A stretch of DNA of 64,000 bases from Alphaproteobacteria bacterium (GCA_016125405.1 WGLW01000005.1:16931-80930), one strand, 5' to 3'; numbered from the stretch's first letter, positions 1-9,544 are shown. Notes: generated by a model from the sequence alone, not told the origin. A program made the numbers and translations.

Positions 1-434
1 TCGCCGACATCCGCGACATCCGCAGGAACTCGCTGGCGCTGAAGCGCTACATGTCGCCCCAGCACGAAGCGCTTCTGGAAATCCAGCGCGGGGCGCCGGC
101 CTGGCTGTCGGAGACGAACCGCCAGGAGATTCGCGAAACCATCGACCGCCTGCGCAGGTATCTCGAGGAGCTCGATGTTTCGAAGGAGAGCGTCCTCGTG
201 CTGCAGGACGATCTCAACAACCGGGCGGCCAACCGGATGAACCGGACGATGTACGCGCTCTCGATTGTCGCCGCCGTGTTTCTTCCCCTGAGTTTCATCA
301 CCGGCCTGCTCGGCATCAATGTCGGCGGCATGCCCGGCGTGAATTCGCATATCGCCTTCTGGGTGACGGTGGCGTTGCTGGTTGCGATCTTTGGCGTGCA
401 GTACCTGATCTTCAAGAAGCTCAAATGGCTTTGA
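1..434 (+). CDS. ZntB/CorA-family metal ion transporter, C-terminal part
   Basis: This is the C-terminal part of a CorA-superfamily divalent cation transporter; the reading frame is open from base 3 and the start lies outside the window. What is visible is the long cytoplasmic helix followed by two membrane segments, the first ([19 protein letters not shown]) ending in the pore signature GINVGGMPG. The GIN-GG-MPG form, not the GMN of true CorA magnesium channels, is typical of the ZntB branch, which transports zinc and other transition metals in the inner membrane. A short basic tail (FKKLKWL) closes the protein, as expected for the family. The gene converges on the GMC oxidoreductase with only 12 bases between the stops. 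Substrate is inferred from the branch only. Confidence 0.85.
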   Translation, partial: ADIRDIRRNSLALKRYMSPQHEALLEIQRGAPAWLSETNRQEIRETIDRLRRYLEELDVSKESVLVLQDDLNNRAANRMNRTMYALSIVAAVFLPLSFITGLLGINVGGMPGVNSHIAFWVTVALLVAIFGVQYLIFKKLKWL

Positions 435-446
435 CAAGCGCGACGG

Positions 447-2063
447 TCAGCCCTTCGCGTCTTCCAGAACCATGGCGGCGCCCTTTTCGGCGATCATCAG
501 CGTCGGGGAATTGGTGTTGCCCGAGGTGATCCTCGGCATGACCGACGCGTCGATCACCCGCAGCCGCTCGACGCCGATAACGCGCAGGCGCTCGTCGACA
601 ACGGCGGATTTGTCGGAGGCGACGCCCATCTTCGCCGTGCCGACGGGATGGAAGATGGTGGTGCCGATGTCGCCGGCGGCGGCTTCGAGTTCGGCGTCAG
701 AGGCGAGCGAGGCGCCGGGCTTCAGTTCTTCCGGAGAGAATTTCGCCAGCGCCGGCTGGGCCACGATACGGCGCACAAGACGGATCGCGTCGACGGCCAC
801 CTGCCGGTCGGCGGCCTGCGAGAGATAGTTGGGCTGGATGGCCGGGCCGGCCGCCGGGTCTGGCGAACGCGCATGGATCGAGCCGCGGCTTTCCGGACGG
901 AGATTGGCGACGCTGATCGTGATGGCCGGAAAGGGATGCAGCGTCTCGCCGAATTTCTCCAGCGACAGCGGCTGGACGTGGAACTGCAGGTTGGGGGTCG
1001 CCTGCCTCTCGTCGGATTTCGCGAAGGCGCCCATCTGGGAAGGCGCCATGGTCATCGGTCCGCGCCGGCGCAGGCCATAGTCGAGCGCCATCAGAGGACG
1101 CCGCCAGACTTGCGCATACTGCTCGTTCATCGTGGCGACGCCGGAGACCGCATAGATCGGGCGGAGCTGCAGGTGGTCCTGCAGGTTTTCGCCGACACCC
1201 GGCGCCTCGCGCACGACCGGCAGGCCGAGATCGCGAATGCGCTCGCCCTGGCCGATGCCGGAGAGTTCGAGCAGTTTGGGCGTCTGCACCGCGCCGGCCG
1301 ACAGGATGACCTCGCCGCTGACGTTGGCGATGAGGGGCTCGCCGTCGCGCGACCAGGCGACGCCCGTGGCGCGGCCCGTGTGCGTGATGATGTGATCGAC
1401 GGTTGCACCGGTTTCGAGCCGGAGATTCGGCCGGTTCAGCACGGGCTTCAGAAAGCCGCGCGCCGCGCTCCAGCGGCGGCCCTGCTTCTGGTTCACCTGG
1501 AAATAGCCGACGCCGGAATTGTCGCCGGTGTTGAAGTCCTTGACCTTCGGGATGCCCGCCGACTCCGCCGCGTCCGCGAACGCATCAAGCACGTCCCAGC
1601 GCATGCGCGGATGCTCGATGCGCCATTCGCCGCCGGCGCGGTGATGGCCGTCCGGCGCGACGTGGTCCTCGTGGCGCAGGAAATAGGACAGCACATCGTC
1701 CCAGCCCCAGCCCGCGAGGCCAAGCTGGCGCCAGCCGTCATAGTCGGCCGCCTGCCCGCGCATGTAGATCATGGCGTTGATCGCGGAGCAGCCGCCGATC
1801 ACCTTGCCACGCGGATAGTTCAGCGTGCGTCCGTTGAGGCCGGGGATGGCGTCGGTCTCGAACATCCAGTCAGCGCGCGGATTGCCGATGGCGAAGAGAT
1901 AGCCGACAGGGATGTGAAACCAGATCCAGTTGTCCTTGCCGCCCGCCTCCAGCACCAGCACGCGCGTCTTCGGATTGGCCGACAGCCGGTTGGCGAGAAG
2001 ACACCCCGCCGTGCCGGCGCCGATGATGATGTAGTCGAATGTGTCGGTGTCGCCCGTGGCCAT
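447..2063 (-). CDS. GMC-family FAD oxidoreductase (choline-dehydrogenase-like)
   Basis: A 538-residue glucose-methanol-choline oxidoreductase that would oxidise an alcohol with FAD. The N-terminus carries the FAD-binding motif [18 protein letters not shown] (from about residue 10), followed by the GMC signature region around [18 protein letters not shown] and the second signature [15 protein letters not shown]. Near the C-terminus are the catalytic histidine region ([12 protein letters not shown]) and the second active-site segment around [16 protein letters not shown]. Length is normal for the family. There is no signal peptide, so it is cytoplasmic. It is not next to betaB or betI, so a choline role is not supported; alkanol or polyethylene-glycol dehydrogenase-type activity is equally possible. 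The ATG at 2063 is the natural start since the FAD motif follows directly. Confidence 0.9.
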   Translation of the reverse strand: MATGDTDTFDYIIIGAGTAGCLLANRLSANPKTRVLVLEAGGKDNWIWFHIPVGYLFAIGNPRADWMFETDAIPGLNGRTLNYPRGKVIGGCSAINAMIYMRGQAADYDGWRQLGLAGWGWDDVLSYFLRHEDHVAPDGHHRAGGEWRIEHPRMRWDVLDAFADAAESAGIPKVKDFNTGDNSGVGYFQVNQKQGRRWSAARGFLKPVLNRPNLRLETGATVDHIITHTGRATGVAWSRDGEPLIANVSGEVILSAGAVQTPKLLELSGIGQGERIRDLGLPVVREAPGVGENLQDHLQLRPIYAVSGVATMNEQYAQVWRRPLMALDYGLRRRGPMTMAPSQMGAFAKSDERQATPNLQFHVQPLSLEKFGETLHPFPAITISVANLRPESRGSIHARSPDPAAGPAIQPNYLSQAADRQVAVDAIRLVRRIVAQPALAKFSPEELKPGASLASDAELEAAAGDIGTTIFHPVGTAKMGVASDKSAVVDERLRVIGVERLRVIDASVMPRITSGNTNSPTLMIAEKGAAMVLEDAKG

Positions 2064-2084
2064 CAGCTCGCCGTCAGGTCGTTG

Positions 2085-2678
2085 TCAGTGGGGGGCGTTG
2101 TAGTTGTAGACGCCGCAGAGCGCGCTCTCGTCCTTGGGCGGCCAGGCGTCGCCCTTGAAGGCGGCGATGCTCATCATGACCCCCGTGGGCGTCGAGATCG
2201 GGATCGCCATGGCGAAGGCGTAGGTCTTGTCCTTGCCGCAGAAGCCGCCATTGGGCGCCGAGGTGGAGATGGTTTCGCCGGTGACGATGTGCAGGTCGAC
2301 GCTTGGGATGTCGGCCGGCGCCTGCGGGTCGAAATCGATCTTCGTGTTGAAGATCTTCGACCAGTCGATGGCCGTGGCTTCCTGCGCGCCGGCCGGGCGC
2401 AGGCTGGTCTTGTAAACCGAGCCATTCGAGGTTTCGAGCTTCATGGTGGGCTGGCCATCGCTCCCCTCGCCCGTCGATGTGAGGCTGACGGCGCCGGTGA
2501 CGGCCTCTGCGGTCTTCGACAGCGGATCGAAGCTGACCGGCTTCACGGCGACCGGCGTTGGAACATCCGCCGCAGCGGCAGCCGGAGCGTCCTTTGTCGC
2601 CTCGGCCGCGGGCGCCTTTGCTGCCGGCTGGCAGGCGGCGAGCGCGAGGACGGAGACGGCGAAGACAGCAAGACGCAT
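2085..2678 (-). CDS. Predicted lipoprotein, unknown function
   Basis: A 197-residue secreted protein. The chosen start gives a signal peptide with a lipobox (ALAAC, lipid-anchored Cys at residue 16) and is preceded by a good ribosome binding site (GAAGGGA). Longer upstream extensions in the same frame look non-coding. After the lipobox comes a low-complexity Ala/Pro/Lys linker and then a compact beta-rich domain of about 130 residues with no motif I recognise. It lies upstream of the GMC oxidoreductase on the same strand, 21 bases from it, so the two may be co-transcribed. It faces away from the phosphatase-like lipoprotein gene that starts 158 bases away. Confidence 0.75.
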   Translation of the reverse strand: MRLAVFAVSVLALAACQPAAKAPAAEATKDAPAAAAADVPTPVAVKPVSFDPLSKTAEAVTGAVSLTSTGEGSDGQPTMKLETSNGSVYKTSLRPAGAQEATAIDWSKIFNTKIDFDPQAPADIPSVDLHIVTGETISTSAPNGGFCGKDKTYAFAMAIPISTPTGVMMSIAAFKGDAWPPKDESALCGVYNYNAPH

Positions 2679-2836
2679 GATGATTCCCTTCAGTTTCAGG
2701 CGTGACGCTAGCCCGCCCTCGCCCGCAGTTGAAGGGCGCTCGCCCGACCGCCATAAAAGTGCAACATCTGCGCGCCACAAGCATCCGGGGACGGCGCAAC
2801 ACGATTTTGCGGCTGGCAGGCACGAGGGGTGACGAC

Positions 2837-4636
2837 ATGATCCGGTTTCGCAGGCGTCTGGCCGCAGCATTCGTGGCTCTCGCGGCCCTGGGCGCCGCGG
2901 GTTGCCAGCCCAAGGCCGCAACACCCCACAATGTCGTGATCCTGGTCGCCGACGGGCTGCGTTACAGCTCGGTCAATCCCACGGATGCGCCGGCGCTGGA
3001 TGCGGTGCGCGCCAACGGCGTCGACTTCACCAACAGCCATGCGCTCTATCCCACCGTCACCACGGTCAACGCCTCGGCCATCGCCACGGGACACTATATC
3101 GGCGACACGGGCGATTTTTCGAACGGCATCTATGCCGGGTCGCCGCCGCTCAAGGCCTCGTACTTCTCGCGGCTCGCGAGCGTCGAGAACGACGATGTGC
3201 TGCGCGACCTCAACGAGCGGTTCGGCGGCAACTACATCAACGAGACCACCCTGCTCGCGGCCGCGCGGGCCAAGGGCTACAACGTCGCCGCCATTGGCAA
3301 GACCGGCCCGGCCGCCATCCAGGACATGGCGGCGCTGACCGGGGCGGGCGGCATCGTCATCGACGAGGCGACGCAGGTCCCCGAAGGCATTTACCCGAAG
3401 GGCGTTCCGCTTTCGCCCGAGCTGTCGAAAGCCATCGCCGACGCAAGGCTGCCGCCGACGCCGCCGCTGCGCTCCTACCCTGACAAGGACGGCGTGAACT
3501 GGCTGGTGAGCGTTGCGACCGACATCCTGCTGCCGAAGTTCAAGGCGGACAACAAACCGTTCGTGATGGTCTTCTGGTCGCCTGATCCGGACATCAGCCA
3601 GCACGAAGCCGAGGATGGCGAACTGTACGCCCTGTCGCCGGGGATCAACGGAAAGACCTCGAAGGGCGCGATCAGCAACGCCTCGAGCGCGCTGGAGCGC
3701 ATCCAGGCGGCGCTGAAGGCGCAGGGGCTGGACAAGACGACCGATATCTTCGTGACCGCCGACCACGGCTTTGCGACGATCTCGAAGGAAAGCAAGAACG
3801 CCTATTCGGCCAGCCTGAAATATCGCGACTATCCCGAAGGCCAGCTGCCGCCCGGCTTCCTGGCGATCGATCTCGCCCATGCCCTCAACCTGCCGCTCTA
3901 CCAGACCAACGGCCTGCCGGTGGCTGTGGAAGACGGCCTCTCGCCCAAGGGCGGCAGCGCCATGCTGGGCGAAGACATCGATCATCCCCACGTCATCATT
4001 TCAGCGACCGGCGGCTCGGACCTGATCTACCTGCCCGAGGACGACGCCAAGACGCTGGCGCCGAAGATCGTCGAGGCGCTGACGCAGCAGGACTACACCG
4101 CCGCGATCTTTGTCGATGAGCAGTACGGCAAGATCCCCGGGGCGCTGTCGTTGAGCGATGTGAGGCTGGTGGGCTCCGCCAAGACGCCCCGGCCCGCGAT
4201 CGTCGTCACCTTCCGCAGCTACAACACCGATTGCGGACGGCCCCAGCCGGAACTCTGCACCGTCGAGGTGTCCGATACGGGACTCGCCCAGGGCCAGGGC
4301 ATGCATGGCGGGCTCAGCCGCGCCGTTACGCGCAATTTCATGGCCGCCATCGGGCCGGACTTCAAATCGAACTACGACGACCCGACGCCGGTGAGCAACG
4401 CCGACATCGCGCCGACCATCGCGCATGTACTGGGCATCGACCTGCCCTCCGTCGGCACGCTCAAGGGCCGCGTGATCTCGGAAGCGCTGGTGAACGGAAA
4501 AGCCACGCCTTCAACATCCGAAGTGAAAACATCGGAGCCGGCGGCGAATGGCTTCAAGACCATTCTCAACCTGCAACACGCGGACGGCGCGGAGTACTAT
4601 GACTTCGTCGGGCCCGCGCCGGCAGCCAAGCCCTAG
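2837..4636 (+). CDS. Lipoprotein of the alkaline phosphatase / nucleotide pyrophosphatase fold
   Basis: A 599-residue exported hydrolase. The start used has a Shine-Dalgarno (GAGGGG) and gives a signal peptide with lipobox LGAAGC (lipidated Cys23). The mature protein opens with the metal-binding segment VVILVADGLR (Asp39), then a Thr nucleophile region (YPTVTTVNASAIATGHYIG), later DPDISQHEAE and TADHGF, which together make the two-metal site of type I phosphodiesterases/nucleotide pyrophosphatases. The final third contains the PTPVSNADIAPTIAHVLGI segment common in this fold. It should hydrolyse phosphodiester or pyrophosphate bonds in the periplasm or at the outer membrane. It ends 8 bases from the convergent MipZ-like gene. 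Substrate unknown. Confidence 0.85.
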   Translation: MIRFRRRLAAAFVALAALGAAGCQPKAATPHNVVILVADGLRYSSVNPTDAPALDAVRANGVDFTNSHALYPTVTTVNASAIATGHYIGDTGDFSNGIYAGSPPLKASYFSRLASVENDDVLRDLNERFGGNYINETTLLAAARAKGYNVAAIGKTGPAAIQDMAALTGAGGIVIDEATQVPEGIYPKGVPLSPELSKAIADARLPPTPPLRSYPDKDGVNWLVSVATDILLPKFKADNKPFVMVFWSPDPDISQHEAEDGELYALSPGINGKTSKGAISNASSALERIQAALKAQGLDKTTDIFVTADHGFATISKESKNAYSASLKYRDYPEGQLPPGFLAIDLAHALNLPLYQTNGLPVAVEDGLSPKGGSAMLGEDIDHPHVIISATGGSDLIYLPEDDAKTLAPKIVEALTQQDYTAAIFVDEQYGKIPGALSLSDVRLVGSAKTPRPAIVVTFRSYNTDCGRPQPELCTVEVSDTGLAQGQGMHGGLSRAVTRNFMAAIGPDFKSNYDDPTPVSNADIAPTIAHVLGIDLPSVGTLKGRVISEALVNGKATPSTSEVKTSEPAANGFKTILNLQHADGAEYYDFVGPAPAAKP

Positions 4637-4644
4637 GCCTCGAC

Positions 4645-5418
4645 CTAGGCGGCGGCGGACACCGAATACTGAAGCCCGGTCAGTTCCGCGAGCATGGCGC
4701 GGACTTCCGAACGGCCGGCGATCTCGCTCATGGTGAGATGCCCGTCGGCCGGCTCGTCGAAGACCGTGCGGCCGTCGAGCGAGATGGCGCGGTGGGCGAC
4801 GCGGTCGCGCAGTTGCCAGCTGCTGTCGAAACCGGTTTCGGCCGCCATGTTGTCGATCTGGTCGGAAATGATCCGTCCGATCCGCGTGGGCAGCGCCGAG
4901 GCGCGGTTGCGGCACACATGCCAGCGCTGCACCGGCATCCGGGCGCGCATGCGGTCGAAGCGGACCGTGTCGATCAGGTCGCGATAGTTGTTCTGCGGGG
5001 CCGACTGGGCTTTGGGCGGCGTGAACAGGCCATGCACATCAGCGGGGCTTTCGTTCATCGGCGTGATGATGACGTCGGCGAGCAGGTGCGCTTCGTAAAT
5101 ATCGGTCTGAGCGCCCGAGGACGTATCGATGATGAGCAGATCGTAGCCGTCCATGCGCGCCATGTGCACGAGCGGCTCCAGGCGCTTGCCGGATTTGCGT
5201 TTCGCCGGGCGATCCAGATCCATCAGCATCACGTGGTCCGGGCTGGCGAGGCCGCTGGCGCGACGCAGGGTAAGGAAATTCGTGAGGTTGCGCGTGTTGC
5301 GGTCGAGGTCGAGCGCGGCGACCCGCAACCCGTCCTGCACCGCCGCAACGCCGATGAGGGCCGCCAGCGTGGTCTTGCCGGTGCCGCCCTTGAAGCCGCT
5401 GATCGTGATGACCTGCAT
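4645..5418 (-). CDS. MipZ-like ParA/MinD-superfamily ATPase
   Basis: A 257-residue deviant-Walker-A ATPase. The N-terminus has GFKGGTGKTT with the signature lysine of ParA/MinD proteins, followed by DLDRNTRNLTNFLTLRR, then IIDTSSGAQTDIYEAHLLADVIITPMNES. The spacing DLD...R and the phrase ADxxxTPMN(E/D)S match MipZ, the alphaproteobacterial gradient ATPase that positions the FtsZ ring, better than they match chromosomal ParA. There is no neighbouring parB. It is divergent from chvI across 249 bases. Because MipZ proper is usually encoded elsewhere, this may be a paralogue with another positioning role. Family assignment is firm, the MipZ label is an inference from motifs. Confidence 0.7.
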   Translation of the reverse strand: MQVITISGFKGGTGKTTLAALIGVAAVQDGLRVAALDLDRNTRNLTNFLTLRRASGLASPDHVMLMDLDRPAKRKSGKRLEPLVHMARMDGYDLLIIDTSSGAQTDIYEAHLLADVIITPMNESPADVHGLFTPPKAQSAPQNNYRDLIDTVRFDRMRARMPVQRWHVCRNRASALPTRIGRIISDQIDNMAAETGFDSSWQLRDRVAHRAISLDGRTVFDEPADGHLTMSEIAGRSEVRAMLAELTGLQYSVSAAA

Positions 5419-5667
5419 GTTGACCTCTGACCAAACTCGCCCCGGACACCGTTAACGAGTGTGGCCCCGGGGACAGCCGGAAGGTCGCAATTCGCGTGCC
5501 AGACGAGGCGCCAGCCGCCTTAACCAACCTTACGGCTGTGACGGATCAGGGAAAAATCACTGTCAGCGATGCGGGATCGTCTGGCATCCAGCCCTTGCCC
5601 TCGGGCGCAACGGCCTCGATTATGTCCCCGGTCAGAGCGGCGGACGGCCGCCAACGGAGATTTGTAA

Positions 5668-6363
5668 ATGGCAACAATCGCCCTCGTCGACGACGACGAA
5701 AACATCGTCGAAGCGCTGAAGGCGTTTTTCGAGGCGGAGGGCTATCAGGTCCGGGCCTATCACGATGGCGCGGCGGCCTTCGCCGGCCTGTCCGACAACC
5801 CGCCGGACATCGCCATTCTCGACGTGAAAATGCCGAAAATGGACGGCATGGAGCTTCTGAGGAAGCTGCGCCAGACCTCCAACCTGCCCGCCATCTTCCT
5901 GACGTCCAAGGACGACGAGATCGACGAGGTGGTCGGATTCAACATCGGGGCCGACGATTTCATCCGCAAACCCTGCTCGACCCGCCTGCTGGCCGAACGG
6001 GTGAAGGCGATCCTGCGCCGGTCGCGCGGCGCCGGGGCCGGTCCCGAGGAAGGCGACAAGAAGCCGATCGTGCGCGGCCGGCTGACGCTCGATCCCAACC
6101 GGCATGCCTGCACCTGGGACGGCCAGGTCGTGCGGCTTACCGTGACCGAATTCCTGATCCTCCAGGCCCTGGCCCAGCGCCCGGGCTATGTCAAAAGTCG
6201 CGACCAGCTGATGGACGCCGCCTACGACGATCAGGTTTATGTCGACGACCGGACCATCGACAGCCACATCAAGCGGCTGCGCAAGAAATTCCGCGATCTC
6301 GACGACACCTTCGATTCGATCGAGACGCTGTACGGCGTGGGGTACCGCTATAAGGAAGTCTGA
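5668..6363 (+). CDS. chvI: Response regulator ChvI (OmpR family)
   Basis: A 231-residue two-domain regulator. The receiver domain has the acidic pocket VDDDEN, the phospho-acceptor Asp52 in [12 protein letters not shown], the switch Thr/Ser segment [15 protein letters not shown] and the conserved Lys in FIRKP. A winged-helix DNA-binding domain follows from about residue 130. The combination VDDDxNI plus [12 protein letters not shown] is characteristic of ChvI/BvrR regulators, which control envelope and acid-stress genes in alphaproteobacteria. The start is set by GGAG ten bases upstream. It is followed after 37 bases by the cognate sensor gene, as usual for this system. Confidence 0.92.
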   Translation: MATIALVDDDENIVEALKAFFEAEGYQVRAYHDGAAAFAGLSDNPPDIAILDVKMPKMDGMELLRKLRQTSNLPAIFLTSKDDEIDEVVGFNIGADDFIRKPCSTRLLAERVKAILRRSRGAGAGPEEGDKKPIVRGRLTLDPNRHACTWDGQVVRLTVTEFLILQALAQRPGYVKSRDQLMDAAYDDQVYVDDRTIDSHIKRLRKKFRDLDDTFDSIETLYGVGYRYKEV

Positions 6364-6400
6364 CACCCACCCGGGCAAGGCTCGGCCGGGGAAAGCGGCG

Positions 6401-8005
6401 GTGGGACAGCGTGCAAGCCGCGGCCTGCTGCTGTCGCCGATCGCGCGACTGATCCTTGCCTCCAACCTCGCCGGACTGCTGATCCTGATCGCCGGCGCGC
6501 TGGTGCTCAACGAGATGCGCTCGAACCTGGTCCAGGCCCGCAAGGAAAGCCTGAAGGAGACCAGCGAGTGGATCGGATCGGCGCTGAGCCAGGTCGCCAC
6601 CCGGGGCGATCCGGAGCCGGTGCTCAACGATCCCGACGCCCGGGCGTTCATCAAGAGCCTGTCGTTCACCTCCAACACGCGGATCCGTCTTTACGACCCG
6701 GAGGAACACAAGGTCGCCGACAGCTACCTGCTGAACGACGAGGTGGAGGGCCAGCGCCTGCCGCCCATCAAGGAGCCGGGGCCGCTGGCCAAGGCCTGGC
6801 TCGACATCACCCGGTCGTTCAACAGCGCCGTCGAAAGTCTCTCGCCGCGCAACGGTCCCAGGCTGGCGACCGCGCGCTCGCTGGAAGAAGAAGTGCAGAC
6901 CGCCCTGCGCGGCGACGCCGTGGCGTCCGAACGCTTCGGCGACCGGGCGGAGCGCGTCATCTCTGTGACCGTGCCGGTCCGCCGCGTCGGCGCTGTTGTG
7001 GGCGCCCTGACGCTGGAAACCAACGACGTCGCCAAGATCATCGCCGCCGAACGCACCGCCCTCCTCCCGTTCATCATCGTCGCCATCCTCGTCGCCATCA
7101 GCACCTCCACCCTGCTGACGGCGGTGATCGCGCGGCCGCTGCGAAAACTGTCGATCGCCTCTGACCATGTGCGGACCGGCGCGGCGGAGCGCCTCAACCT
7201 CGGCAAGGTGCACAACCGCAAGGACGAGATCGGCGATCTCGCGCGGGCGATGGAGGCGATGACCGCCGCGCTTTATGACCGCATCCAGGCCAACGAGCGC
7301 TTCGCCGCCGACGTGGCGCACGAGTTGAAGAACCCCCTCACCTCGATCCGCTCGGCGGTCGAAACGTCGCAGGCGGTGGCGGATCCGGCCGTGCGCGACC
7401 GCATGCGCGAGGTGATCGCCCGGGACGTCATCCGGCTCGACCGCCTGATCAGCGACATCTCCAACCTGTCGCGCCTCGAAGGCGAGATCGTTCGCGAAAA
7501 GCTGGCGCGCATCGATTTCGGCCGCCTGCTGGACGATATCGTCTCGATCTACCGCGACACCAAGCGCGACGGGGATGCGCCCGTGACGCTCGACAATAAT
7601 GCCGGCGACGGCCGCGCCTTCGTCAACGGAAGGGAGGGCCCTCTTGGCCAGGTGATCCGTAACCTGATTGAAAACGCCCGCTCTTTCTCGCCGCCCGGCG
7701 GCGAGGTTTCGGTCAAGCTGACACGGGTTAACTCGCTGCAGGACGGCCCGATGCTTCGCCTGACGGTTGAGGATGAAGGACGCGGCATCCCGCCCGACAA
7801 GCTCGAGAAGATCTTCGACCGGTTCTACACCGACCGGCCCGAGGGCGCGAAGTTCGGAAATAATTCAGGTTTGGGGCTTTCTATCGTAAGGCAGATCGTC
7901 GAGACCCACAGGGGCCGGGTCTGGGCTGAGAACCGGATAGTGGATGGCAATGTCGCCGGCGCAAGGTTCACCGTCGATCTGCCTCCGGCGCCTTCGGACG
8001 GTTGA
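6401..8005 (+). CDS. chvG: Sensor histidine kinase ChvG
   Basis: A 534-residue inner-membrane kinase, partner of ChvI. I chose the GTG at 6401 (GGGGAAAG upstream) because the first membrane helix begins about 12 residues later; the open frame extending into chvI is antifamily sequence. Order: membrane helix 1 (about residues 15-37), a periplasmic sensor of about 180 residues, helix 2 (about 222-244), a HAMP domain, the dimerisation helix with phospho-acceptor His307 (DVAHELKNPLTS), then the ATPase domain with N box (RNLIENA), DEGRGIPP and GLGLSI. The family responds to acid or cell-envelope signals. The downstream EIIA and HPr genes follow as in rhizobia, but hprK, which normally sits between them, is absent. 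Confidence 0.9.
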   Translation: MGQRASRGLLLSPIARLILASNLAGLLILIAGALVLNEMRSNLVQARKESLKETSEWIGSALSQVATRGDPEPVLNDPDARAFIKSLSFTSNTRIRLYDPEEHKVADSYLLNDEVEGQRLPPIKEPGPLAKAWLDITRSFNSAVESLSPRNGPRLATARSLEEEVQTALRGDAVASERFGDRAERVISVTVPVRRVGAVVGALTLETNDVAKIIAAERTALLPFIIVAILVAISTSTLLTAVIARPLRKLSIASDHVRTGAAERLNLGKVHNRKDEIGDLARAMEAMTAALYDRIQANERFAADVAHELKNPLTSIRSAVETSQAVADPAVRDRMREVIARDVIRLDRLISDISNLSRLEGEIVREKLARIDFGRLLDDIVSIYRDTKRDGDAPVTLDNNAGDGRAFVNGREGPLGQVIRNLIENARSFSPPGGEVSVKLTRVNSLQDGPMLRLTVEDEGRGIPPDKLEKIFDRFYTDRPEGAKFGNNSGLGLSIVRQIVETHRGRVWAENRIVDGNVAGARFTVDLPPAPSDG

Positions 8006-8075
8006 GCGGGCTTGACCCTGCGCCAAACGAAGCGTCACGATGAGAAAGAAGCTGTGACATGCGGGAGTTGCGCGA

Positions 8076-8480
8076 ATGATCGGTTTGGTCGTGGTCACTC
8101 ACGGCCGTCTGGCCGAGGAATTCATAGCCGCCGCGGAGCACGTGGTGGGTCCCCAGCAGGCGGTCCTTGCCGTTTCAATTGGCCCTGACGACGACATGGA
8201 CATGCGTCGCAAGGAAATCATCGCGGCCGCCCGGGAATGTGACAGCGGCGACGGCGTCATCATCCTCACCGACATGTTCGGCGGTACGCCCTCGAACCTG
8301 GCGATTTCGGTGATGAGCACCGGCAAGATCGAGGTCATCGCCGGGGCGAACCTGCCGATGCTGATCAAGCTGGCGGAAGTGCGGGCGAAAATGCCGATGG
8401 CCGAAGCCGCCCTCGCCGCGCAGGAAGCCGGCCGCAAATACATCTCGGTCGCCTCGGCTCTCCTGCAACGGGCCGAATGA
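8076..8480 (+). CDS. PTS EIIA component, mannose family
   Basis: A 134-residue cytoplasmic phosphocarrier. The N-terminus VVVTHGRLAEE carries the phosphorylatable His9, and ILTDMFGGTPSNLA is the signature of mannose-type EIIA domains. No sugar permease is encoded nearby, so this is the regulatory EIIA of the incomplete alphaproteobacterial PTS, which takes phosphate from HPr and signals carbon/nitrogen status. The stop overlaps the HPr start by four bases (ATGA), so the two are translationally coupled. Start supported by GGGAG upstream. Confidence 0.92.
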   Translation: MIGLVVVTHGRLAEEFIAAAEHVVGPQQAVLAVSIGPDDDMDMRRKEIIAAARECDSGDGVIILTDMFGGTPSNLAISVMSTGKIEVIAGANLPMLIKLAEVRAKMPMAEAALAAQEAGRKYISVASALLQRAE

Positions 8481-8755
8481 CTGAACGGCTCCAGCGAAAC
8501 GCGGATATCGTCAACCAGCGCGGCCTGCATGCGCGCGCCTCAGCGGCCTTCGCCAGGGATGCAGCCAAATTCGACGCCAGCGTCACGGTGACGATCGACG
8601 GCATGTCGGCCAACGCCATATCGATCATGGACCTTTTGATGCTGGGCGCCCGGATGGGACAAACCATCTGCATCGAGGCGGAGGGCCGCGAGGCCGCCGA
8701 GGCGCTGGACGCCCTGTGCGATCTCGTCGCCCGGAAGTTCGACGAAGAAGACTAG
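8477..8755 (+). CDS. ptsH: HPr phosphocarrier protein
   Basis: A 92-residue HPr. The active-site motif is QRGLHARASAAF with His18, phosphorylated by EI. The regulatory serine region SANAISIMDLLML is present (Ser49 corresponds to Ser46 of Gram-positive HPr). It lies in the regulatory PTS cluster after EIIA, overlapping it by four bases. Retention of the regulatory serine is noteworthy because no HPr kinase gene is in the cluster. Confidence 0.93.
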   Translation: MTERLQRNADIVNQRGLHARASAAFARDAAKFDASVTVTIDGMSANAISIMDLLMLGARMGQTICIEAEGREAAEALDALCDLVARKFDEED

Positions 8756-8767
8756 GCGGCGCCCGGG

Positions 8768-9397
8768 TCAGTTGGCCGAAGCGTGCCGCCCGCGTCCGCG
8801 GCCCTGCTGGGGCGCGCCGTTCTCGCTGGTCTGGTCCTCTGCGCCCGGCAGCCGCTCCAGATTGCGCACCAGGTCGCTGTAGAGCAGCTCGCCCTGGCCC
8901 GGCTTCATCAGCGTCTTGGCCAGCCGGTGGAACCCGTCGACGAATTCCGTTTGCGTAATTGCGTGGTCAAGGTCGGTGTCGAACTGCATCGGATTGGACA
9001 GAACGTCGTCCGCGTCGCCAACCAGTTTCGCCCAGTCGCTCAGTTCGAACGCGCTGATCGAACCGTCGCCGTTCTTGTCGGCAACCGCGAAACTGGCGGC
9101 CGCGCCGGCGTCGATCTCCGCGTCGCTGATGTGGCCGTCGTGGTTGGTGTCGAAACTGGCGAACAACAGCGCGCCCGGCTGGACGATCCGAATGCCCTCA
9201 CGGCCGACGCCCGGCGGCAGACCGCCCTGGCGAAGCTCCACCACGCGGTCAACCTGTTCGACGGGGGCGGAGGCATCCGAGCTCGTCGGCTGGGGCGTTG
9301 ACGGCACGTTCGGGGTGATGACCTGCGCGGTCGCCGAGCCGGCCAGCGCAATCGCCGGGAAGGCCGCGGCCAGCAGGAGAACAGCGATCCGGGTCAT
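8768..9397 (-). CDS. Exported EF-hand calcium-binding protein
   Basis: A 209-residue protein with a signal peptide (MTRIAVLLLAAAFPAIALA, cut near residue 25) and three EF-hand loops: DTNHDGHISDAEI, DKNGDGSISAFEL and DTDLDHAITQTEF. The third loop has a His where an acidic ligand is usual, so it may bind calcium weakly. The C-terminus is Gln/Gly/Arg-rich. The reading frame stays open far upstream across ahcY on the opposite strand, but only this segment has real protein character; the ATG at 9397 has GAAAGG upstream. The gene converges on ptsH and is divergent from ahcY. Probably a periplasmic calcium sensor or buffer; no enzymatic domain is seen. Confidence 0.85.
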   Translation of the reverse strand: MTRIAVLLLAAAFPAIALAGSATAQVITPNVPSTPQPTSSDASAPVEQVDRVVELRQGGLPPGVGREGIRIVQPGALLFASFDTNHDGHISDAEIDAGAAASFAVADKNGDGSISAFELSDWAKLVGDADDVLSNPMQFDTDLDHAITQTEFVDGFHRLAKTLMKPGQGELLYSDLVRNLERLPGAEDQTSENGAPQQGRGRGRHASAN

Positions 9398-9526
9398 CAA
9401 ACAGCCTTTCGAACAAGCGTCCGCCCCGACGCTGGGCGGGGACTGTCGCCCAGCCGCAACAGACTCCGCAAGAGCCAGCTGCAGGGTCTCCGCTACAGCA
9501 GATGGGAAGGGAGCCAGGAAAATTCG

Positions 9527-9544
9527 TATAAAGATTTCTTTATA
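9527..9544. promoter_or_regulatory. Palindromic operator candidate upstream of ahcY (SahR-type)
   Basis: An 18-base perfect inverted repeat, TATAAAGA-TT-TCTTTATA, sits 66 bases before the ahcY start in otherwise GC-rich DNA. ArsR-family SahR regulators are known to control ahcY and methionine-cycle genes in Proteobacteria through palindromic sites containing an AAAG/CTTT core; identity of this site as a SahR operator is an inference from position and shape. It could also overlap the promoter. Confidence 0.5.

Noticed and set aside
648..2705. 685-codon plus-strand open frame
   Set aside because: Antisense to the GMC oxidoreductase, which has full family motifs. The frame is Arg/Gly/Ala-rich and results from GC bias at third codon positions.
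5520..5534. CtrA-like site TTAACCAACCTTACG before chvI
   Set aside because: Only the first half matches; the second half is TACG instead of TTAA.
9398..9526. SAM or SAH riboswitch upstream of ahcY
   Set aside because: I could not fold the leader into any known SAM or SAH aptamer; the palindrome fits a protein operator better.
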